Source: UBA6107 sp034430175 (GTDB taxonomy: Bacteria; Chloroflexota; Anaerolineae; Anaerolineales; Anaerolineaceae). From it: a stretch of 64,000 nucleotides of DNA. Of the stretch, positions 25,707-33,435 are shown piece after piece (within the stretch, counting starts at the first letter, position 1; each line of letters starts with the position of its first letter). Location of the stretch: positions 174,803 to 238,802 of the forward strand of contig DAOUFI010000022.1 in NCBI GenBank assembly GCA_034430175.1, written 5' to 3'. A model generated the notes under the pieces. That model was not told the origin of the DNA, did no database searches, and saw only the letters and a list, made by a program, of their open reading frames with translations. Both the position numbers and the translations under genes were made by a program.

Positions 25707-26702
25707 CTACTCCTTGGAGGTTGTTATCCCTTCACCAACGACTTCCTGGTCGTGGAGCAGGATCTTGAGCTTTAAAGACGTTCCTTTGCCAACGATAGAT
25801 TCTAAACGCATTGAATCTACGCAGCGTTGAATGTTCACCAACCCCATGCCCGAGCCAAAACCCAACTCGCGCACGGTCTCGGTAGCAGTGGAATAACCAG
25901 GACGCAGCGCTTGGTCTATATCGGCAATACCGGGACCGTCGTCGAATACATTAATCGAGATTTGATGAGGTTCAATCTCAACACGGATAATCCCACCGTG
26001 GATTGTATGAATGATAAGGTTCATCTCGGCTTCGTAAACGGCGATTCCGGCACGTCTTGCAATTTGTGGTGAAGCCCCCAAACGCAGCAACGCGCGTTTG
26101 ATCGCCGATGAAGCCGCGCCACCGTGGGTGAAGTCACCCTGTTTGATTGTATAACGTAGAATGAGACTGGAGCGGTCGGATTCGATGTCTTCAAAGAGAT
26201 GGCTAGCGCGATAGCGACGAACTTCTTCTTCCTGGTAATCATGTTGCAGAGCTGCCAACAACCCACGAGTGATATTGCCCTTGGTAATGATGCCCAGCAA
26301 TTTGCTGTTTTCATCCACCACAGGCAAGCGACCAAAATGGGAATTGACGAATAATTTCAAAGCCTCGATAATCGGGTCGGTATTACGTACAGTTAGCAAT
26401 TTTGTACTCATGTACTTCGCGACACGTGAATCCAGATCGTTGTGTTGCAGACAATGGATCAAATCTTCAATACTGACAATACCGACCAATTCATCATTTT
26501 TAACAACAGGAGCGCCCGAAATTCGATTCTTACGGAAAATTTCGAGCGCCTCTTTCATCTCAGTTTCAGGGGTGACGGTGATCAATTCTTTCGTCATCAC
26601 TTGATCAACTTTTAATTCGTACGACAACTCTTCAACACGAGTTATGTTTTCTGCCTGCTGGTCTGTTATGTTCTTCCCTTGGTTGGTCGCGGAATTACTC
26701 AT
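25707..26702 (-). CDS. CBS-pair / HATPase (anti-sigma-type) fusion protein
   Basis: A 331-residue protein. Residues ~30-145 hold two CBS motifs ('MTKELITVTPE...' and 'MSTKLLTVRNT...'), which typically bind adenine nucleotides or SAM. Residues ~185-320 form an RsbW-like GHKL ATPase with 'EAEMNLIIH', 'FDDGPGI' and 'GSGMGL' boxes. It could act as an energy-sensing switch kinase, but no anti-anti-sigma partner is seen. It overlaps nothing and is bracketed by two DRTGG genes; this set often accompanies bifurcating hydrogenase genes. Confidence 0.83.
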   Translation of the reverse strand: MSNSATNQGKNITDQQAENITRVEELSYELKVDQVMTKELITVTPETEMKEALEIFRKNRISGAPVVKNDELVGIVSIEDLIHCLQHNDLDSRVAKYMSTKLLTVRNTDPIIEALKLFVNSHFGRLPVVDENSKLLGIITKGNITRGLLAALQHDYQEEEVRRYRASHLFEDIESDRSSLILRYTIKQGDFTHGGAASSAIKRALLRLGASPQIARRAGIAVYEAEMNLIIHTIHGGIIRVEIEPHQISINVFDDGPGIADIDQALRPGYSTATETVRELGFGSGMGLVNIQRCVDSMRLESIVGKGTSLKLKILLHDQEVVGEGITTSKE

Positions 26703-26719
26703 TCAGCCTCGGTAAACGG

Positions 26720-27100
26720 TCATTTCTCGCAAGAACAATCAGGATCGCTTACCGGCATTTCGAGGCTATGAAGACCGGCCTGATATAATCTGCCGCACAA
26801 TTCGAACATGCCGAAGGGAGAGGAAATTAACGCAATCCTTTCCGATTCAGCCAGGTCGATCGTTTCTTGGGGCGGGACTTTCCCGCGCACAAGGATAATC
26901 GCAGCTACATCAGCCATTTGCGCGGTGCGAACTACCTGTGGATTACATAAGCCTGTGAGAAGAACGGCTTCTGGTTGGATGGAGGCAAGGACATCGCTCA
27001 TCAAATCAGCGCCGCACCCACCTTTTACCTCACGAGCGAGATCAGCGTTTTTATTGATAAGCTTACCTTTTATTAGGTCAATCAATTCTGAAACTATCAT
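26720..27100 (-). CDS. DRTGG-like regulatory domain protein, Cys-rich end
   Basis: About 126 residues resembling DRTGG-domain proteins ('GADLMSDVLASI', 'VLLTGL', 'SERIALISSPFGMFELCGRLYQAG'). It has a Cys-containing C-terminus 'DPDCSCEK' that could bind a metal. The ATG at 27100 is preferred, with AGGAAAG just upstream. A TATAAT on the minus strand at 27130-27135 is a suitable -10 for a four-gene operon DRTGG, CBS-HATPase, DRTGG, PHP. Function unknown. Confidence 0.75.
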   Translation of the reverse strand: MIVSELIDLIKGKLINKNADLAREVKGGCGADLMSDVLASIQPEAVLLTGLCNPQVVRTAQMADVAAIILVRGKVPPQETIDLAESERIALISSPFGMFELCGRLYQAGLHSLEMPVSDPDCSCEK

Positions 27101-27226
27101 GAGCTTTCCTAAAATTCGTAATTTCAATAATTATAATGGATAAATGGGTATAAGCATAAAGTGTTGTATCCTTATCTTATTGGATATTTGATCTATTGGT
27201 TATAAATCAGAATCTGACGAGAATAA

Positions 27227-27237
27227 TATGTTAAAAT
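27227..27237 (+). promoter_or_regulatory. Extended -10 promoter of hisS
   Basis: TATGTTAAAAT, an extended -10 (TGn-TAAAAT) 31 nt upstream of the hisS ATG. The same 11-mer occurs at 39534-39544. No clear -35 is present, as expected for extended -10 promoters. Confidence 0.5.
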
Positions 27238-27268
27238 TTTAGTCATTATCGGAAACAGGAAGTGTGAA

Positions 27269-28537
27269 ATGAAATCAATGATCCAATCTGTTAAAGGAAC
27301 ACGTGAATTCTATCCCGAAGACATGGCCGTACGCCAGTGGCTCTATGGCAAGATCAGGCAGGTCTCCGAGTCGTTTGGATATCAGGAGTGGGACGGCCCA
27401 TTTCTTGAGAAAATCGACCTGTATGCCGCAAAATCGGGAGAAGAGTTGGTAAAGGAGCAGGCATTCGTATTCCCGGATCGCGGGGGTGATTTGATCACAC
27501 TACGCCCTGAATTGACGCCTTCACTGGCAAGGTTGATCGCTCAAAAGCAAGGTGAGCTTGTATTTCCTGTGCGTTGGTGGTCATTCGGCCCGTTCTGGCG
27601 ATACGAGAAACCGCAAAAAGGGCGAACTCGCGAATTCTTTCAATGGAACATTGATTTGATCGGAGTCAATTCCGAAAACGCGGACGCAGAGCTGGTTGCC
27701 ATCGCAGCTTCTTTTCTGCGAGCGGTCGGGTTGAAAACCGACCAGGTGCAGATCACAATTAATCATCGCAAGTTGATGGAAAAAGAGTTGTTCGACCTTG
27801 GAGTAAGCCCAGAAGGGTTGAAGGCGGTTTTCCGTTTGATTGATCGACGTGACAAGTTAAGCAGAGATGCCTGGAAAAATTTTGCGCACGAGATTGGCTT
27901 AAACGACGCGCAAATCGACGGATTGGACCAAATTTTGATAGACAAAGATTTGTGGAAGAAATCGCCCGAATTGATACGGATATTTGCCTCCCTCGAGAAG
28001 ATGGGTGTACGAGAGTATGTGACTTACAACCCACAAATCATCCGCGGTCTGGATTATTACACGGGCATTGTTTTTGAAGCCTGGGATTTAAGTGGTGATG
28101 GTCGTGCTGTATTGGGCGGCGGACATTATGACAATCTGGTATCGGATGTCGGTGGAGAGCCACTGCCCGGTGTGGGTTTCGCGATGGGCGATGTGATGAT
28201 CTCTGTGTTACTTGATAAGTATGGCTTGTTACCAACAAACGTGCTTTTGGGAGATACGGTACTGGTGACTGTGTTTGACGATACCTTAATCGAAAAATCA
28301 CTTGAGATTGCCAGATTGCTGCGCGAGGCAGGGATTAAAACTGTATGCTATCCGGAGGCAGCCAAGTTACCCAAGCAATTTAAGTACGCTGACCGCATGG
28401 GCATCAAGACGGCTGTGGTCATTGGGCCGGATGAAGCTGCAGCCGGTAACGTCACGGTAAAGGATTTGGCAGGACGGGAACAGAAAACGATCACGGTAAA
28501 CAGGTTGGTGGAAGAGATCAAGGCAAGCGCGAAGTAG
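27269..28537 (+). CDS. hisS: Histidyl-tRNA synthetase
   Basis: A 422-residue class II synthetase: motif 1 region after 'GTREFYPEDM', motif 2 'FWRYEKPQKGRTREFFQ', the histidine-specific 'RGLDYYTG' motif and motif 3 'GVGFAMGD', then a ~95-residue anticodon-binding domain. HisZ is excluded because both His motifs and the anticodon domain are intact. It charges tRNA-His with histidine; the tRNA-His gene lies 73 bp downstream. AGGAAGTG precedes the ATG. Confidence 0.93.
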   Translation: MKSMIQSVKGTREFYPEDMAVRQWLYGKIRQVSESFGYQEWDGPFLEKIDLYAAKSGEELVKEQAFVFPDRGGDLITLRPELTPSLARLIAQKQGELVFPVRWWSFGPFWRYEKPQKGRTREFFQWNIDLIGVNSENADAELVAIAASFLRAVGLKTDQVQITINHRKLMEKELFDLGVSPEGLKAVFRLIDRRDKLSRDAWKNFAHEIGLNDAQIDGLDQILIDKDLWKKSPELIRIFASLEKMGVREYVTYNPQIIRGLDYYTGIVFEAWDLSGDGRAVLGGGHYDNLVSDVGGEPLPGVGFAMGDVMISVLLDKYGLLPTNVLLGDTVLVTVFDDTLIEKSLEIARLLREAGIKTVCYPEAAKLPKQFKYADRMGIKTAVVIGPDEAAAGNVTVKDLAGREQKTITVNRLVEEIKASAK

Positions 28538-28568
28538 GAATTCTCTTATTTGTAAGTTATATGATTCC

Positions 28569-28597
28569 TTGCCCTGAGGGCAGGGCTGTGATAGAAT
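28569..28597 (+). promoter_or_regulatory. Promoter of tRNA-His
   Basis: TTGCCC (28569-28574), 17-bp spacer, TAGAAT (28592-28597) preceded by TGA, so it is also an extended -10. The predicted start is a few bases before the tRNA at 28611. Confidence 0.6.
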
Positions 28598-28610
28598 GTC
28601 CCCTGTTCAT

Positions 28611-28683
28611 GGTGGGCGTAGCTCAATGGCAGAGTGCGTGACTGTGGATCACGATGTTGTGGGTTCGACCCCCATCGCCCACC
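28611..28683 (+). tRNA. tRNA-His (anticodon GTG)
   Basis: A full cloverleaf: 7-bp acceptor stem GTGGGCG/CGCCCAC, plus the extra G-1 (28611) opposite C73 (28683) that is diagnostic of tRNA-His; D arm, anticodon loop CTGTGGA with GTG at 28644-28646, and a T arm with GGTTCGACC. The CCA end is not fully encoded (C-A-A follows). It lies just downstream of hisS, a useful agreement of tRNA and enzyme. Confidence 0.95.
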
Positions 28684-28688
28684 CAAGG

Positions 28689-28713
28689 AAAGACTCTCAC
28701 AAGGGAGTCTTTT
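28689..28713 (+). terminator. Terminator after tRNA-His
   Basis: An 8-bp stem AAAGACTC/GAGTCTTT (28689-28696 with 28705-28712) followed by TTTT. The same hairpin recurs at 28797-28820 as part of a decayed repeat. Confidence 0.8.
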
Positions 28714-28720
28714 AGTTTAA

Positions 28721-28895
28721 GTATCTCGATGTTGTACCATACGGGTACTTCGCGCCAATCAGCGCTCGTGGTTTCAACCTCTTCGTTCACCCAAGTAAAG
28801 ACTCTCAAAAAGGAGTCTTTTGGTTTAAGCATCAAGATGTCGTACTCTACGGGCATGGTATGGGTTCGACACTCATTGGCTACCCCAAATATGAG
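28721..28895 (+). repeat. Decayed tandem copies of tRNA-His 3' half plus terminator
   Basis: After the functional tRNA, its T-arm region recurs in degenerate form at about 28768 (109 nt downstream; GTGGTTTCAACC and TTCACCCAAG for GTGGGTTCGACC and GCCCACCCAAG) and again near 28860 (ATGGGTTCGAC and GGCTACCCCA). The terminator hairpin AAAGACTC...GAGTCTTT is copied at 28797-28820 with its flank GGTTTAAGCATC for AGTTTAAGTATC. No copy except the first can fold into a full tRNA. No other gene is seen between 28684 and 29025. Confidence 0.7.
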
Positions 28896-29025
28896 ATTCT
28901 CGTATGGAGTCGAAATGATTTCCAAGGAAGAATTAACAGTGGTAAAAACTGAATGATTACAAGTAAATAAGTTGAATAACTTTAAGGGGTTTGCTACAAT
29001 TAATCTATCGACGAAGGAAATATTA

Positions 29026-30762
29026 ATGGGGATAAAAAGAACACCCATCCAGCGCTTGCTGGCTTTTGTCTCTCTTTGCGTGGCATTGAGTCTGTTGTTG
29101 TTGCTTCGTTCAGCAGATGCAGATGATGGTTCAAACCCGCCGAGCCGCTCAATGATCATCTTGATCACTGAAGTGCAATATCAATGGCAATTGCGATTAT
29201 TCTCCGATAATTCAGTGACATGTAATTTTTCCATCGAACATGAAGGAAGACCCACAGAGAACGAAGTTCAATCGAAATGTACCTCCCAACAATATATCGC
29301 CTGGAAGAATTTCCCGGCCTGTGATCTATCAAAAGGGGAAAGCACTCAAAAATGCAAAGGTGTATATCTTTATAACCCTAGTTCAAGTCCCGTTTATAAA
29401 AACGTGTATGTAAAATTGCCTCCACCGAAGGTGTGGATATCGATGCGAGGGTGTAGGTATTCAGGGATAAACCGATATTGCACGGGAAAACCGGTATTGG
29501 TGTTTTCAGGCGAAGAATCCTTACCGAATGAACAGATCATAAAAATCACTGGCAAGATCGGCCATCAGAGTTTTGCCTGTAATGGCGCGAGTTGCGCAAT
29601 TGGTTTGATCAAAACGAGCGCGGAAGGAGAGAAGATCACCTTCCAGGCTGAATCCAGTTTTGGAGATAAAACAGCGGTATTTACTGCGTTCGCTAAAGTG
29701 ATCCCAGTTGTTGGATTAGATAACGCTTATACGATTGATATCGTCAGCGATCAGTGGCTTGGCAGGAATCCTCCAAGTTGCTCGGATGTTTGGCAGGTGT
29801 TTCCTGAGGAGGGTGAAATACCAGATTGGCTGAAAACCCCGGATAACCCGATCGAACTGAAAAGCTCGCAAACCCTTTACTCGTTGGCTGGCGCGTTGAT
29901 CACGAATGGCATCGTGGATGCAAGCGATTGCGAAAATGGGGGTGTGGAAGAATCCTTGGCGGCCACCGAATGCGGCGTCAAGGCTGCGAAACCGGTCATC
30001 CAGTATTGGCAAAATCAATTTGACCAGGAAATCATCAAGGTGGCAAAGATGGACAGCATTCCTGCCAACCTGATGAAGAATATTTTTCTACGTGAGAGTC
30101 AATTTTGGCCGGGTGTATATTCAGATACTCAAGAAGTGGGACTTGGCCATATGACTACAAACGGAGCTGACACTGCGCTTCTTTGGAACTCAGAGTTCTA
30201 TAACAGTTTCTGCCCCCTGGTACTAAACCAACGGTATTGTGAGATCGGATTTGCTCATTTGGGAAGTGAGCAACAAAACATTCTCAAGGGTGCATTGTTG
30301 AACCGGATTGATGCCACTTGTCCGGATTGTGAAGAAGGTATCGATCTAACGAAAGCGAATTTTAGTATCCATTTCTTTGCTGAGACGATAAAAGCCAATT
30401 GCAGCCAGGTGGCCCAGGAGATTTGGAACACGACGAATAAGTCAGCCAGAGACGTCAGTAGCTATGAAGACCTTTGGCGGTTTACTCTGTTGAACTACAA
30501 CGCTGGGTCGGGATGCTTAAGTTACGCCTTTTACAGGACGAACGCCGCCAAGGATCCCATTGATTGGGAACATGTCGCCGCCAATCTTACTCCAGCTTGC
30601 CAGGGTGGCGTCAAATACGTTGTTGATGTCACTGGAGGAGATACCAAAATGATCACTGTTTTCTCCACCCCATTTCCAACGGTTACACCCACGGTACTCA
30701 AATCGAAAACCACAGCGCCTACATTGACTCCAACACTTTTAATAACACCGACTCAACAATAG
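29026..30762 (+). CDS. Secreted protein with lytic-transglycosylase-like (SLT) domain
   Basis: A 578-residue protein. The ATG at 29026 (AAGGAAA upstream) gives an N-terminal signal or anchor: Lys/Arg start, ~16-residue Leu/Val-rich core, then 'SADADD'. The middle ~270 residues are Cys-rich and unrecognised. About residues 340-530 resemble a goose-type/SLT transglycosylase: 'LRESQFWPG' with the candidate catalytic Glu, 'GLGHMT' in place of GLMQ, and 'LLNYNAGSG'. The last ~35 residues are a Thr/Pro-rich tail. Probably an extracytoplasmic peptidoglycan-binding or cleaving protein; the many cysteines suggest disulfides. Confidence 0.65.
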   Translation: MGIKRTPIQRLLAFVSLCVALSLLLLLRSADADDGSNPPSRSMIILITEVQYQWQLRLFSDNSVTCNFSIEHEGRPTENEVQSKCTSQQYIAWKNFPACDLSKGESTQKCKGVYLYNPSSSPVYKNVYVKLPPPKVWISMRGCRYSGINRYCTGKPVLVFSGEESLPNEQIIKITGKIGHQSFACNGASCAIGLIKTSAEGEKITFQAESSFGDKTAVFTAFAKVIPVVGLDNAYTIDIVSDQWLGRNPPSCSDVWQVFPEEGEIPDWLKTPDNPIELKSSQTLYSLAGALITNGIVDASDCENGGVEESLAATECGVKAAKPVIQYWQNQFDQEIIKVAKMDSIPANLMKNIFLRESQFWPGVYSDTQEVGLGHMTTNGADTALLWNSEFYNSFCPLVLNQRYCEIGFAHLGSEQQNILKGALLNRIDATCPDCEEGIDLTKANFSIHFFAETIKANCSQVAQEIWNTTNKSARDVSSYEDLWRFTLLNYNAGSGCLSYAFYRTNAAKDPIDWEHVAANLTPACQGGVKYVVDVTGGDTKMITVFSTPFPTVTPTVLKSKTTAPTLTPTLLITPTQQ

Positions 30763-30763
30763 A

Positions 30764-31918
30764 TTATCTTCCGCTGATTTCCCAGGTAATCAATTCAGGA
30801 CGGCATAAAAAGCGCACCCTGGGCGCAATACCGCCCTCCATGCCCAAACCGCGGGTGACGTAGAGGGTCATTTTACCGAGCAGATAACGTCCGGATTCGA
30901 AAGCTTTGTGATAGAGCGATGCAGCGAAGATTGCTCCATAAAAGGGCAGGCAAACCTGACCGCCGTGGGTGTGCCCGGATAACTGTAAATCAAAGCCACA
31001 ATCCTGAACCAGTGGTGCCAGATCAGGGGAGTGGTAGAGAAGTATATTGAGAGAATTCTGCGTTTGCTTGTCAAGTCCATATTGTTGGAGTACAGTCAAA
31101 TCTTCTTCAGGATGATGACTGCATGCGATTCCGTTGATCGAAACGGATGAGTGACCAAATGTAATAACCATTTGCTTGTTGTTCAACCATTGAAGAGGCG
31201 TATCTTTTACCATTTCGTAATAAACTTCTGGAGGATCCACTGGAGGACTACCTGTGACACCAAATACACCAAGGGGAGCGTGAAGAGACTTCAAGAACTC
31301 TCTGGCTGCTTCCTGTGAGGCAGGGTTATGAACAAAGGATAAATTGAGAATATCCCCAGAAAAAAGGATCAGGTCTGGTTTTATCTTCTCCAATTCCCGT
31401 AAGATCTGTTGCTCGCGCCGTGTGATCCGTTCGATATGCAGGTCACCCAGATGGACAATTTTGATCGAGTCCTCCAGGGCAAGTTTATTTGTCGTCAACT
31501 CTTCAGTATGGATATCAAGCTGGAACGGTTCAATGAAGAAACCATAGAGAACTAAAAGAGTGCCCATGATCTGGAAACCGAGCGCCCACCGGAACGGCAG
31601 GAGCGCGAAGGGGGTGCGCAGGATGGCCAGGGTTAACACAACAGGTTTCACCGGCCCATATGACAATCCTAGGTTGGGAAGAAGGCTGATAAGGAGCCAG
31701 TCGAAGGTGAAAAAGGTCAGCCAAATCAGGGAAATACGCCAATCAAATTTTCCACCCAGAAAAGCCAGCGCGGTAATAATGGCGAGAATCGCAATATCGG
31801 GAACACGGTTGAAAAACCCGGTGGATTGCAGAATCACATCAAAAGGATTGCCAGCGGTTCCTGGGTAGGAATGAGTATTACTGAAATCTTTCGGCGATAT
31901 GTTCCGTGAACGTATCAT
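30764..31918 (-). CDS. Membrane-anchored metallophosphoesterase-like protein
   Basis: About 384 residues. Four or so hydrophobic segments in the first ~150 residues form an N-terminal membrane part, followed by a YkuE/YaeI-type calcineurin-like domain: 'VHLGDLHIE', 'ILFSGDIL', 'LLYHSPD' and 'LSGHTHGGQ'. The usual GNHD motif is replaced by 'TGSPPVDPP', so one metal ligand may be lost. Homologues hydrolyse phosphoesters such as UDP-diacylglucosamine or phospholipids. The ATG at 31918 is uncertain because it directly follows the gcv hairpin and has no good ribosome site. Confidence 0.75.
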   Translation of the reverse strand: MIRSRNISPKDFSNTHSYPGTAGNPFDVILQSTGFFNRVPDIAILAIITALAFLGGKFDWRISLIWLTFFTFDWLLISLLPNLGLSYGPVKPVVLTLAILRTPFALLPFRWALGFQIMGTLLVLYGFFIEPFQLDIHTEELTTNKLALEDSIKIVHLGDLHIERITRREQQILRELEKIKPDLILFSGDILNLSFVHNPASQEAAREFLKSLHAPLGVFGVTGSPPVDPPEVYYEMVKDTPLQWLNNKQMVITFGHSSVSINGIACSHHPEEDLTVLQQYGLDKQTQNSLNILLYHSPDLAPLVQDCGFDLQLSGHTHGGQVCLPFYGAIFAASLYHKAFESGRYLLGKMTLYVTRGLGMEGGIAPRVRFLCRPELITWEISGR

Positions 31919-31927
31919 ATTTTGAAT

Positions 31928-31959
31928 AATCCCGCCATGTGCATGCGCATGGCGGGATT
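31928..31959 (-). terminator. Hairpin after gcvPB
   Basis: A 12-bp perfect stem (31928-31939 with 31948-31959) and 8-nt loop right after the gcvPB stop. The T-run is weak (ATTATTC on the minus strand), so termination may be partial and the metallophosphoesterase gene may be read through. Confidence 0.55.
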
Positions 31960-31971
31960 GTGCTCGTCTGA

Positions 31972-33435
31972 TCAATTTTGTTCCGGCAACCAGCAGCAAA
32001 GAACCAACTCTTTGGCAGCCTTGACCTCGTCCAACCGGCCAACAGGAGTCTCATGAGGAGCCTCGTGTAGCAAGTCAGGTGTGGAATGAGCTTCCGCGGC
32101 AATCTTGATCATCACTTCGGCGAACTGATCGAGGGTTTGTTTGCTTTCTGTTTCAGTGGGCTCGATCATTAGCGCTTCATGAACGATAAGTGGAAAGTAG
32201 TTTGTGGGTGGATGGAATTTATAGTCCATCAAGCGTTTGGCAATGTCCAGGGCATGGACTTCGGGTGCGTCTGCCCAACAACCTTCGAGAACAAATTCAT
32301 GCATGCAGATACGTTTGTATGGAAGCGTATAGGAATCTTTCAGGAGTGATAGCAGGTAATTCGCGTTGAGTACGGCATACTCAGCCACACGCCGCAAGCC
32401 TTCAGGTCCGAGCATACGGATGTAGGTAAACGCGCGAACCATCACACCAAATTGGCCGTAGAATGCTTTGACACGACCGATGGTTTGCTTGGGAGTGACG
32501 AAGCCATACAATGGCGGAATCTCACTGTCGCCTTCTTCCACGATATCGACAACGGGGGCGGGCAGGAAATCGACAAGATGCTTAGCTACACCCACCGGGC
32601 CACTGCCAGGGCCACCGCCACCGTGAGGGGTGGAGAAGGTCTTGTGCAGGTTAAAGTGCATAACGTCTATGCCCAGGTCACCCGGACGGGCGATGCCCAA
32701 CAATGCGTTCAAGTTAGCACCATCTCCGTAAACCAGACCGCCGGCTGCATGAACCGTCTTGATTACTTCCAAAACGTTTTCATCGAACAATCCTAGGGTA
32801 TTTGGGTTGGTCAGCATCAAACCGGCGACTGTGTCATCGCAAACTGCTTTCAACGCTTGTATATCGACGTTGCCACGTGCGTCAGAAGGGACGGGAATAA
32901 CCTCGAATCCACTCATGGCTGAGCTGGCGGGGTTGGTACCGTGGGCGGAATCAGGGATGAGCATTTTGATACGTTTGCTGTCACTGCGTGAGCGGTGATA
33001 AGCGCGGATGATCATCACGCCGACCAATTCACCCTGGGCGCCCGCGGATGGTTGTAACGACACTCCAGCGAAACCACTGATTTCTTTTAAAAATTCCTGC
33101 AAATTGTACATCAATGCCAGGTTACCCTGAACGGTGATCTCAGGCTGATGCGGATGGGTGAAGGCAAAACCGGACAGACGGGCAGTCTCTTCGTTGATTT
33201 TGGGGTTGTATTTCATAGTACAAGAACCCAACGGGTACATACCGCTGTCGATTCCATAGTTAAAAGTAGATAGGTGGATGAAGTGACGCACCACATCGGT
33301 TTCTGAAAGTTCAGGTAGGGGCAGGTTGTCACGAGTCAATCCAACTGGTAACGGCGTTACCGGAACATCGCATTCAGGGAAACGTACTCCCTGGCGTCCT
33401 TCCGAAGAAAGTTCGTAGATGGTAGGTTCAGTCAT
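31972..33435 (-). CDS. gcvPB: Glycine dehydrogenase (decarboxylating) subunit 2
   Basis: A 487-residue PLP enzyme; the cofactor lysine is in 'NLHKTFSTPHGGGGPG'. It forms the P protein of the glycine cleavage system with GcvPA. The ATG at 33435 is preferred; the gene overlaps the end of gcvPA by 8 bp. Glycine + lipoyl-H gives CO2 and aminomethyl-lipoyl-H, working with GcvH and a T protein that is not in this window. Confidence 0.95.
   Translation of the reverse strand: MTEPTIYELSSEGRQGVRFPECDVPVTPLPVGLTRDNLPLPELSETDVVRHFIHLSTFNYGIDSGMYPLGSCTMKYNPKINEETARLSGFAFTHPHQPEITVQGNLALMYNLQEFLKEISGFAGVSLQPSAGAQGELVGVMIIRAYHRSRSDSKRIKMLIPDSAHGTNPASSAMSGFEVIPVPSDARGNVDIQALKAVCDDTVAGLMLTNPNTLGLFDENVLEVIKTVHAAGGLVYGDGANLNALLGIARPGDLGIDVMHFNLHKTFSTPHGGGGPGSGPVGVAKHLVDFLPAPVVDIVEEGDSEIPPLYGFVTPKQTIGRVKAFYGQFGVMVRAFTYIRMLGPEGLRRVAEYAVLNANYLLSLLKDSYTLPYKRICMHEFVLEGCWADAPEVHALDIAKRLMDYKFHPPTNYFPLIVHEALMIEPTETESKQTLDQFAEVMIKIAAEAHSTPDLLHEAPHETPVGRLDEVKAAKELVLCCWLPEQN

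Noticed and set aside
27269..28537. HisZ, the regulatory paralogue of histidyl-tRNA synthetase
   Set aside because: Both His motifs, the class II motifs and the anticodon domain are intact, and no hisG gene is adjacent.
28623..29168. Long minus-strand reading frame over tRNA-His and its repeats
   Set aside because: It is antisense to a clear tRNA and to terminator hairpins; its sequence is what tRNA genes give when translated.
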